Assembly: GCA_964578835.1 (NCBI GenBank)
Contig: CAZOEL010000092.1
Location: forward strand, 1-24,066
Direction of reading: 5' to 3'
Source of the DNA: CAZOEL01 sp964578835
Lineage (GTDB): Bacteria > Desulfobacterota > Syntrophobacteria > Syntrophobacterales > Syntrophobacteraceae
Length of the DNA: 24,066 nt
Made by a program: the position numbers and the translations under genes
The notes under the pieces: generated by a model
Seen by the model: the letters and a program-made list of their open reading frames with translations, nothing else
Databases searched by the model: none
Told to the model about the DNA's origin: nothing
Shown: piece after piece, positions 1 to 6,934 of the stretch
How the letters are laid out: each line of letters begins with the position of its first letter
How positions within the stretch are numbered: the stretch's first letter is position 1

Positions 1-71
1 TGGGGTCAAAATGCAAGAGCCTGTAACAGGATTTCATACCCCTCTGAACGGTTACAATAGACGAGCCTCAC

Positions 72-152
72 ATGGTGGGGCCCGGGTGCACGAAAGAGCA
101 GTGCGCCACATGCGATGACCTTGTCATGAAGAGTGCTTGCAACGCGGCATGA
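72..152 (+). CDS. Possible 26-aa cysteine-rich micro-ORF
   Basis: A short open frame runs from an ATG to a TGA just before the terminator hairpin. The predicted peptide has four cysteines, at residues 6, 11, 14 and 23, including a CxxC pair (CATC). No clear Shine-Dalgarno sequence precedes it. I do not recognise it, and an ORF this short can arise by chance. It is listed because the phage region further right contains several small CxxC proteins. A second frame open from the left edge to the TGA at 116-118 is an alternative reading of the same stretch. Confidence 0.2.
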   Translation: MVGPGCTKEQCATCDDLVMKSACNAA

Positions 153-164
153 ACATCTTTTTGG

Positions 165-206
165 AGCCTGCGAGAGCAAGAGCTTTCGCAGGCTTTAGGC
201 TTTTTT
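165..206 (+). terminator. Rho-independent terminator
   Basis: Bases 165-177 and 182-194 pair into a 13-bp stem with one G-T pair and a 4-base loop. The stem is followed by a T-rich tail ending in six T (201-206). It would stop transcription entering from the left, so the gene at 221 probably needs its own promoter or regulated read-through. Confidence 0.75.
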
Positions 207-220
207 AGAGAGGAGGGCAC

Positions 221-490
221 ATGATCTATTACGTGCTTCTCGAAGACTCATACCTCACGGTCACAAACGAGTTCAACGAGCTTGAGCCCTACAACAGACA
301 CTTCCAGGCTGGAGAAGAGTTCGTGCTCTCCTCGCGGCCCAAGGGCTGTGATGTCGTCGTGCTGCGAAACGGGAAGTTTACCGTTTGTGTGGACCGCGAG
401 CTGCTCGCAGAGCGTTTTGAAGAGATATGGACGGGGACAAAGATTTTCGTAAGGGGAAAAGGGAGCGGCAATGAACCTAAAGATGCTTAG
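221..490 (+). CDS. Hypothetical 89-aa protein upstream of Rad50-like gene
   Basis: Small soluble protein with mixed alpha/beta-like composition, no membrane segment and no motif I recognise. The ATG is supported by a strong AGGAGG Shine-Dalgarno at about 211-216 with ordinary spacing. Its 3' end overlaps the start of the Rad50-like ATPase gene by 20 bases in another frame, so the two are probably co-translated. Position alone suggests an accessory role next to the recombination ATPase. It is far too small to be the SbcD/Mre11 nuclease partner. Function unknown. Confidence 0.7.
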   Translation: MIYYVLLEDSYLTVTNEFNELEPYNRHFQAGEEFVLSSRPKGCDVVVLRNGKFTVCVDRELLAERFEEIWTGTKIFVRGKGSGNEPKDA

Positions 491-2384
491 ACTGCAGAAC
501 TTCATGGCAATAGGGGCGGGCGAGCTTCGCTTTGACGGAAGGGGAGTTCGGCTTATCGAGGGAAAGAACTTCGATAGCCCCACGTCTACTAGCAACGGCA
601 GTGGAAAATCTAGTATCCCCGAGGGTCTCCAGTGGGCTATCTATGGAACCACCCGCCGCGGCTTGAAAGGCGATGAGGTCATAAACCGCAAAGCGGGGAA
701 AGATTGCCGGGTCGAGCTTGAATTCGACGACTACCTCATCATTCGAACCCGCAAAGACGAGCTCCTCGGGACATCGCTCAAGTTCTTCCAAATGGACAGA
801 CGCCCCGAGGGTCTCGGAGCCTGGCTCGATATCACCCTTGGGACCATGAAGGACACTCAGGCTCTCATTGAGAAGACGATCAATCTCTCCGAGCTTACCT
901 TCTCTAAAGTAGCGTGCTTCGGGCAGGGCGATATCAAGGGCTTTGCGGGCTTAACCGATGCCGAGCTAAAGAAGGTCTTCGAGCAAGCCCTGGGGCTCAC
1001 CTTCTTCTCCGAAGACCATGCCAAGGTGAAGGGTGAGAGGGTTCGGCTCGAGACGTCCCTCATTTCGGCCAGAGCAGACCTTGGGTCGGCCGAGGGGCAG
1101 AAGAGATTTGCAGAAGAGAAGATTGCCTACTTAAAGAAGTCCATCGACGAGCACAAGGAGAGCACGGACCAGGCGGTGCGCGACGCAGAGAGCGAGATCG
1201 AGCGCATCGTGGTCGAGCGGGACGGGATCGTGACCTCCGCCACGGCCGAGGTGAAGACCGCCATGGGCGAGATAGCGACCCTCGACGCCAAAGCGGCAAA
1301 GCTCGATGAGCTTGAGACTCTTCAAAAGAAGCTTGAGGAAAAGGACCGCATGCTGAGCCATCAGTTGAGCGAGGCTTCAACCATCTGGAAGCTCAAAGCG
1401 TGCGAGCTTGACGCTCTGAGAGAGGAGCTTGAGAAGATCGAGGCCAAGGTCGGCACCCCTTGCGGCGAGTGCGGAAAGACTTATGCCGAAGAAGACCTTG
1501 AGGGGGCCAGAGAGGCGACGGACGCCAGGATCGCATCAAAGCTAAAGGAGCTTGAGGATAGCAAGAAAAGAGCGTCCGAGCTTGGCCCCGAGCTTAACAA
1601 GATAGCGGACCTTGGAAAACAGCTCGCAGAGCGCATTAAAGAGTACGCGGGGGTCCGCGAGCGCATAGCCGCTCTCAAACGTCACATTGAAGAGGTAAAG
1701 CGCAATGCGAAGAGCCGGATTGCAGATATCGAGTGGAGAAGAAAGCAGACAGAAGAGCGCATAAAGAAGCTCAAATCAAATGGATCGAGTGCGGAAGACG
1801 ACCTTAAGGTTGCAGAGAGCGAGCGTTTAAGCGCAGAATCGAGCATCCTGGCAGCACAAAAAGCGATAGACGACCTGGAAGAGGCTATCGAGACGGCGAA
1901 GGCTCTGGAGACGATCCTCGCATCGGAGCTCAAGAGCTATGTTTTCGACTCTGTGACGCCCGAGCTAAACAAGCTCGTTGACCGCAACATCAAGGCCCTC
2001 GATGATATCGACATAGAGATCCAGACGGTCAAAAAGCTAAAGAGCGGAGAGTTCCGGGAGAAGTTCTCAATCGAGGTGAACAATAAGCATGGTGCCGAGG
2101 TCTTTCACGGTAATTCCGGAGGCGAGCAGCAGAAGGTGAACCTCGCCATCTCTCTTGGCATAAATAGATTGGTGCGCTCTATGGCGGAAAAGCCCATCAA
2201 TTGTATATTCCTAGACGAAGCGTTCGAGAACCTGGACGAAGGGTCGAGCGAGGCCGTGACCGAGCTTATCAAGTCGGTTGATGCCCCGAACATCTTCCTC
2301 ATCACGCACCGTGGAGAAATCAAGGACTTGATCCCGGACGCCATCAAGGTCGAGAAGCGCGGCGGAATCGCGACGCTTCATTAG
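471..2384 (+). CDS. Rad50/SbcC-like recombination ATPase (phage gp46 type)
   Basis: A 637-aa SMC-like ABC ATPase. The Walker A motif NGSGKSS is near residues 42-48. Long charged coiled coils fill about 180-320 and 345-500, interrupted by a zinc-hook CGEC at residues 331-334. The ABC signature SGGEQQ is at 549-554, Walker B IFLDE at 579-583 and the H-loop histidine at 613. All parts of the fold are present, so the gene looks intact. In this family the ATPase pairs with an Mre11/SbcD (T4 gp47) nuclease and processes DNA ends during replication and recombination. No such nuclease is in the window; it may lie to the left. Length suits phage gp46-like proteins better than bacterial SbcC, which is usually about 1000 residues. 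It overlaps the small gene upstream, which implies translational coupling. Confidence 0.92.
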   Translation: MNLKMLRLQNFMAIGAGELRFDGRGVRLIEGKNFDSPTSTSNGSGKSSIPEGLQWAIYGTTRRGLKGDEVINRKAGKDCRVELEFDDYLIIRTRKDELLGTSLKFFQMDRRPEGLGAWLDITLGTMKDTQALIEKTINLSELTFSKVACFGQGDIKGFAGLTDAELKKVFEQALGLTFFSEDHAKVKGERVRLETSLISARADLGSAEGQKRFAEEKIAYLKKSIDEHKESTDQAVRDAESEIERIVVERDGIVTSATAEVKTAMGEIATLDAKAAKLDELETLQKKLEEKDRMLSHQLSEASTIWKLKACELDALREELEKIEAKVGTPCGECGKTYAEEDLEGAREATDARIASKLKELEDSKKRASELGPELNKIADLGKQLAERIKEYAGVRERIAALKRHIEEVKRNAKSRIADIEWRRKQTEERIKKLKSNGSSAEDDLKVAESERLSAESSILAAQKAIDDLEEAIETAKALETILASELKSYVFDSVTPELNKLVDRNIKALDDIDIEIQTVKKLKSGEFREKFSIEVNNKHGAEVFHGNSGGEQQKVNLAISLGINRLVRSMAEKPINCIFLDEAFENLDEGSSEAVTELIKSVDAPNIFLITHRGEIKDLIPDAIKVEKRGGIATLH

Positions 2385-2423
2385 CTGTAGCGGCATGCAA
2401 TCATGGGACGCAAGAACTGCAAT

Positions 2424-2446
2424 CATGTGGGTTTCTAAGCCACATG
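2424..2446. repeat. 7-bp inverted repeat (operator or stem-loop)
   Basis: CATGTGG (2424-2430) and CCACATG (2440-2446) are perfect reverse complements around a 9-base spacer. No T tract follows, so it is not a standard terminator. The second copy of the TGCAATCATG direct repeat runs into the left arm. It could be a protein-binding site or an RNA hairpin at the end of the Rad50-like transcript. Confidence 0.35.
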
Positions 2447-2510
2447 CACGATTCTAACCATATTATCTACAACCGAAGCTGGAACCCAAGCAACGCTGAG
2501 TTCGGGCACC

Positions 2511-2619
2511 AGTTATAATCGCGTCATTAACTAAAGATCCAGATATGATTTGGGAAAGAAAAACCTCAGAGTTCTTTTCAAAAAACGAGAACAAGGAGAG
2601 CATGTGGGCTGGTAACTGG
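2511..2619 (+). repeat. Diverged long direct repeat, copy A
   Basis: From 2531 to 2600 this aligns without gaps to 21393-21462. I count 52 matches in 70 positions by eye. Weaker similarity extends left to the TATAATCG/TACAATCG words and right to about 2619. It lies ahead of the four-gene GHKL/methyltransferase cassette, while copy B lies ahead of the TPR gene. It could be a shared insertion boundary, a shared leader region or the remnant of a common parental segment. Confidence 0.65.
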
Positions 2620-2982
2620 TGACAGCCCTTTATGCCGACAACGGCCCCCGCTTATCCGACAAAATCCTCTCACAAGGTCAACAACAATGCACGGAAAACC
2701 AACGACAAGGCTGGTCGAGAGAGCCTCCGAGTTCTGCTGGTACTCGTAACGCAATTGACGGGACTAAAGGTTTGCAACGCATAGCAGGCTTTGTTTTGGT
2801 TGTACGGCTGGTAAGTTTGGTCTATGTTGGATCGACTGGACGAATCAGGCCGAGATGGATGAAGGGGCAGTGCATACCTGTTCATCAAAGGGAAGATCTG
2901 TCCTCTCCAGACTACATCGCTACCAATTGCCGTGAGAAGCATTGTTTCTGATTAACGCCAGCACACCCAGAGGAGCTGATGT

Positions 2983-5217
2983 TTGGAACAACTAACGTTT
3001 ACCGTTGATAGTGCGTTGTTGAACGAGCTTGGAGAACGGCTTGTGGAGTCGGTACATCTCGCACTTCTTGAGCTGGTGAAAAACTCATACGATGCTGATG
3101 CAACTGAGGTTAACATCACGTTCAGCGATCAAGATTTAGACGAGTTTCGTATAGTGGTTAAAGATAATGGCAGGGGGATGACCTTCCGCGAGGTTCAACG
3201 ATATTGGATGCGGATCGCGACAACAAACAAACTTGCCGATTCAGTTTCTGCAACCTACGGCCGGCCGAAATCTGGATCGAAGGGCATCGGACGATTTAGC
3301 TGCCGGCGACTTGGAACAAGGCTGGAACTTTTGACAGTAGCACTCACGAAAGGTATGACCTACGAAAAGACGGAAGTCACTTTTGATTGGAACAATTTCA
3401 AGCCTGGCACCGATGTAACCGAGATAACATGTCAAGGTAGTAGGGAATCTTTAAAAAGAGCCAAAACGGGCACCACTTTGCTCATCACCGGCGGCGATAT
3501 GTGGGAGTGGGGCCTGAGAGGCTATAACTTTTTAAAACGGCAGCTTGCAGTCCTTGTGGCTAACCGAGGAATAAAAAGAGAGGGTTTCGAAGAGGACCCT
3601 GGTTTTAACATCACACTTGAGGCACCACATTATTTAGAAAAGCCAAAAGATTTGCGAGAGGATCTCATCAATGCCGGCTGGGGCACAATTAATGCTCACA
3701 TTCAAGAGGATGGCAGGGCCAACTGCACGTTAGTAGCAATGGATTTGGGCAAGCGAAACATAGTTGGACAAAAAGTGTACGAACATCTAACCGGGGTGTC
3801 GCTTGAAGTTGGAATATTCGTGTCTGATGCCGACCAAATTCGAAACAAGTCAGTCTTGTCAAAGGGGACAATGGCCTCAATTCTAGACGAGTGGGGTGGC
3901 ATACAGGTCAAGCATAACGGTGTCAGAATATATCCGTATGGTGATGACGACTGGCTAAGGATAGATGCAGATAGAGCAAGGCGACTTGGAGCCCCAAGCG
4001 AAGAATTGCAGCTATTTGCAGGAAAGCTAGGAGGGGTCGATCCTGCGCGAGCACTGCTTTCTCTGGTTTCTCATAAAAGCTATCTTGGCACAGTTTCTAT
4101 CAATTCCAAAGATGAAGGTTTCCAACCCAAGGCGAACCGTGAAGGATTCATGGCGACTCGAGCCGTTCGTGAGCTCCGAGAATTTGCGCGGTTCTGCATT
4201 GATTGGGCAACCATTTATCGTGATTATTGGATCAGGGAACGAAGAAAAATCGAGGCGGAGAAAGCCCGAAAAGAATTCGAGAAATCCACAGGGACCGAAA
4301 CCCCCCGTTCAGACGTTATCAAAGCCGCAGCAATACATATAAAGAGCCAGCTTGATCAGATTGTAACTGCGCCTGCTGTGAGTCAAAGGCAGGCTGCGGC
4401 ACGTGAAATCGCCCCTGCTATTAGTGCGATCCTCGCGAATGATCAGGCCAATGAAGAGGAACTCCGTCATCTTCGCCTAATTGCTTCGAGTACCATGTTG
4501 CTATTAATATTCTCCCATGAGGTCAAGTCATTTCTCTCCGACATAGATACAACAGAAGGTATTCTTGAAGGCATACTGAGATCCTCTGCCGGCGCCCCCA
4601 ACCAGTATTTTCATAAGTTGAAAACGCAACTTTCAGAATCAAAAACAAGGTTTGAACAACTACTGGAAATGACGGCATTAGTGGGTGCTGATGCCAGGAA
4701 GTCCAAGCCCGTGCGGTTGGCCCTGCGGGACCGAGTAGAAAGGGCTTTATCATGCTTCTCCCTTGTAATAAACAGTTACAATGTAAAAGTTGACCACAGC
4801 CAAGTAGCACCCAACTCCATGGTTGGCCCAATGATGGAGGCGGAACTCTACGGGATCTTGCTCAACGCTTTATCTAATGCCCTGAAGTCAGTAATCGCTG
4901 CTGGCAGTACCAAGAAAATAATGATCTCTGCGAACAGAGTTGCTAATAAGACAAGAATTCTTATTTCAGACACGGGACTTGGGCTCGATAGTTCAAAATT
5001 CCAAGAAGTATTTGTTCCCTTTATCGCTGATCCAGAGGGTAAGCTGTACACGCACCTTGAAGATAATTTAAACCCTGCAGATAAGTACATTGTGGGTACA
5101 GGCAGCGGTCTTGGTCTCAGCATAGTCAAAGAGATAGTAACCATCCGTGGCGGTTCGGTTCAGTTCATTGAACCTGAAAAACCTTGGAAGGCTCAATTGG
5201 AGGTATTGTTGCCATGA
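2983..5217 (+). CDS. Double GHKL protein: Hsp90/MORC-like ATPase plus histidine-kinase core
   Basis: A 744-aa protein with two separate GHKL ATP-binding regions. The N-terminal one has E30-x3-N34 followed by YDAD, then DNGRG at 61-65 and a GSKGIG loop at 98-103. This is the pattern of Hsp90/MutL/MORC-type ATPases. The C-terminal one is a complete histidine-kinase core: phosphoacceptor-like HEVK with H512, N-box with N628 and N632, DTGLG at 663-667 and GTGSGLGL at 705-712. No membrane segment is visible, so it should be cytosolic. The start is a TTG preceded by GAGGAG at 2970-2975; an in-frame TGA at 2977-2979 excludes a longer protein. Its stop overlaps the next gene's ATG as ATGA. I infer that it senses a signal or DNA state and phosphorylates the neighbouring receiver-like protein. 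GHKL ATPases of the MutL/MORC type are known beside restriction-modification genes. Confidence 0.88.
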   Translation: MEQLTFTVDSALLNELGERLVESVHLALLELVKNSYDADATEVNITFSDQDLDEFRIVVKDNGRGMTFREVQRYWMRIATTNKLADSVSATYGRPKSGSKGIGRFSCRRLGTRLELLTVALTKGMTYEKTEVTFDWNNFKPGTDVTEITCQGSRESLKRAKTGTTLLITGGDMWEWGLRGYNFLKRQLAVLVANRGIKREGFEEDPGFNITLEAPHYLEKPKDLREDLINAGWGTINAHIQEDGRANCTLVAMDLGKRNIVGQKVYEHLTGVSLEVGIFVSDADQIRNKSVLSKGTMASILDEWGGIQVKHNGVRIYPYGDDDWLRIDADRARRLGAPSEELQLFAGKLGGVDPARALLSLVSHKSYLGTVSINSKDEGFQPKANREGFMATRAVRELREFARFCIDWATIYRDYWIRERRKIEAEKARKEFEKSTGTETPRSDVIKAAAIHIKSQLDQIVTAPAVSQRQAAAREIAPAISAILANDQANEEELRHLRLIASSTMLLLIFSHEVKSFLSDIDTTEGILEGILRSSAGAPNQYFHKLKTQLSESKTRFEQLLEMTALVGADARKSKPVRLALRDRVERALSCFSLVINSYNVKVDHSQVAPNSMVGPMMEAELYGILLNALSNALKSVIAAGSTKKIMISANRVANKTRILISDTGLGLDSSKFQEVFVPFIADPEGKLYTHLEDNLNPADKYIVGTGSGLGLSIVKEIVTIRGGSVQFIEPEKPWKAQLEVLLP

Positions 5218-6209
5218 GCGAGGGCTTAGTTTTTCTTTGGATAGACGATGAATCTTCAATGAAAACAGCTGCAGAAAATCTGGAGGAAAATACACGTGCC
5301 AAAGTTTACTTCTATGATCTCACGAACGACGATCTTGCAAAGATTGAGTCCCTTGTGGAGAAGCATGCACCTAATCTGGTCATCGTCGATCATAAACTGA
5401 ACAAAACAACAGGGTTTTGCGGACTGCGAAAAACTACTGGGGCAACAGTTTCTGAGGTGATTAAGGAGTCTAATCCGCAACTACCGGTTGTTTGCATAAC
5501 AAAAGTTGACCTCAATAGGGACATCACATTTGCGCAGAGATCGGCCTACGATGCCGTTATTGATGCAGCACACCTGACAGATGAACGTCAAATTCTTGTT
5601 GCGCTTGCAAAGGGCTTTCGGGGAATTAATAATGAACCGCCAAAAAACGAGGAAGATCTTCTCCAGCTCCTTGGTTGTCCCGATGTGGACCAAATTAGAC
5701 TCATGCAGGTCTTGCCGAGCAATCTCAAGACCGGATTTGGGCAAAAAGGGTTTGCCTCTATGCTGTGGCGCTGGATTGATGAGGTACTTTTTGCACGCCC
5801 TGGCTTCCTTTACGACTCACTCTGGTCAGCAACCCTTGTAGGCGCAAAAGAGAGTAGTTTTATTAAAGTACAAGAGAAGCTACAGGCTGCCAGATACAGT
5901 GGGATCTTCGCAAATGATGTCTGTCCGAGATGGTGGGCAAGCAAGATACAGGAGATTTTGTACAAGAACAGTCCTACAAGCGAACAAGATGATCCGCGTT
6001 TGCTCGGGAGAGCCTACCTCCAGATTCCGGAGGAAGAATTCAGTAAATGCGAAATAAGCGGCAAGGATCCTGCAGAAACGGTGGCGTATACAGATACTAC
6101 TAACCTGAACCGCAAACAGGTGTGCTTGCAGCTGACCGATGAACATCCTGGGTTCCAGGCACTCCTTTTCTTCGAGACAATACGCATAATAAATGAGGGG
6201 GAAGAGTGA
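5214..6209 (+). CDS. Response-regulator-like protein with unrecognised C-terminal domain
   Basis: A 331-aa protein. Residues 1-130 resemble a receiver domain: acidic cluster D11-D12-E13 after a hydrophobic strand, likely phosphoacceptor D59 in LVIVDHKL, and a T at about 96 after the next strand (PVVCIT). The usual late lysine is not clear. The remaining 200 residues match no DNA-binding output domain I know; they are rich in W and F and include the stretch PRWWASKIQEIL. The ATG at 5214 shares bases with the upstream TGA (ATGA) and has GGAGG just upstream at about 5199-5203. A TTG 30 bases earlier is possible but less likely. It is probably the phosphorylation partner of the preceding kinase-like protein, and its C-terminal domain may be the effector. 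Confidence 0.75.
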   Translation: MSEGLVFLWIDDESSMKTAAENLEENTRAKVYFYDLTNDDLAKIESLVEKHAPNLVIVDHKLNKTTGFCGLRKTTGATVSEVIKESNPQLPVVCITKVDLNRDITFAQRSAYDAVIDAAHLTDERQILVALAKGFRGINNEPPKNEEDLLQLLGCPDVDQIRLMQVLPSNLKTGFGQKGFASMLWRWIDEVLFARPGFLYDSLWSATLVGAKESSFIKVQEKLQAARYSGIFANDVCPRWWASKIQEILYKNSPTSEQDDPRLLGRAYLQIPEEEFSKCEISGKDPAETVAYTDTTNLNRKQVCLQLTDEHPGFQALLFFETIRIINEGEE

Positions 6210-6934
6210 AGATGATAGCGATCCCGCCCGAGGACCTCATAAAAAATGAGTTGCATACTCTCGAAGTAATAATGAACAGGCCGGGTATACGCCAAGAGCA
6301 GCCTGAGTTGGCTCGTTTGGCTGAGCAAGAATGCTTGAAAGGCGAATATCGAAGCAACAATAGTTTCTCTTTCAGTCCATGGATATACTTTCCTATTACT
6401 AAACGCAATAAGGTTACCAAAGCTCTTTTAGAGTGCCTTATAATCTCCAACCCTCAACAATCCAATGTATATGAAATGCTTACGTACTCTTTCAGTCTTT
6501 TCAAGCTTGACGATGAGAGAAAAGATTGTCTTGTAAAGAGATTTCATATTGATTTCACCTATTCTTCAGATACAGGGAGGCCGCCTCTACACCCCATATT
6601 TCATCTTCAATCTCCTGGTAAACTGAGCCCCATACTCCAGGCTTATGGTATAAACGATGCTCATCTGGATCCGTCTATATCAGAGCCAAGGCTTTACTGT
6701 GCACCTACTTCGCTTGCATTACTCACGGATTTTTTGCTGAGAGAGTTCGGTGGTGATCATAGCTCGCCTCTCACAAAGATTACGAAGGAACGTTATTGGA
6801 GGAGCTTGATAAAGAAAAATGAGGACTTAGTGCTTAAGCCCTACTTCAATGCCTGTAGCCAATTCTTTGACGACCGGCAAGCTAAAAACCATAGCCAATT
6901 GTTCTCACAGGATTTTGTGTATGGCCAAAGTTGA
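6206..6934 (+). CDS. Unrecognised 242-aa protein, third gene of the cassette
   Basis: I recognise no family. It is a soluble, moderately basic protein with several aromatic clusters, no membrane segment and no obvious nuclease signature. The GTG at 6206 overlaps the upstream stop as GTGA, with GAGGGGG just before it; an in-frame ATG two codons later (6212) is an equally usable start. Its end overlaps the methyltransferase ATG by 14 bases. Base composition is AT-rich like the rest of the cassette and unlike the phage genes. Given the company, it could be an effector or a subunit of a restriction or signalling complex, but nothing in the sequence shows this. Confidence 0.65.
   Translation: MKMIAIPPEDLIKNELHTLEVIMNRPGIRQEQPELARLAEQECLKGEYRSNNSFSFSPWIYFPITKRNKVTKALLECLIISNPQQSNVYEMLTYSFSLFKLDDERKDCLVKRFHIDFTYSSDTGRPPLHPIFHLQSPGKLSPILQAYGINDAHLDPSISEPRLYCAPTSLALLTDFLLREFGGDHSSPLTKITKERYWRSLIKKNEDLVLKPYFNACSQFFDDRQAKNHSQLFSQDFVYGQS

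Larger units (their letters stand above)
2385..2982. other. 598-bp non-coding junction left of the four-gene cassette
   Basis: No convincing gene. The interval holds a 10-base direct repeat TGCAATCATG (2396-2405 and 2418-2427, 22 bases apart), an inverted repeat at 2424-2446, and copy A of a diverged repeat from about 2511. An open frame from 2619 to 2951 has no ribosome-binding site and no protein-like pattern, so I do not call it. Long non-coding DNA is atypical of this otherwise packed phage genome and suggests an insertion boundary. Confidence 0.6.

Noticed and set aside
2514..2519. TATAAT as a -10 box in repeat copy A
   Set aside because: No -35 box at usable spacing; copy B has TACAAT, and the word may simply be conserved coding sequence (Tyr-Asn).
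2619..2951. 110-codon plus-strand ORF left of the cassette
   Set aside because: It starts at a GTG with no ribosome-binding site, begins where repeat copy A ends, and has no protein-like pattern.
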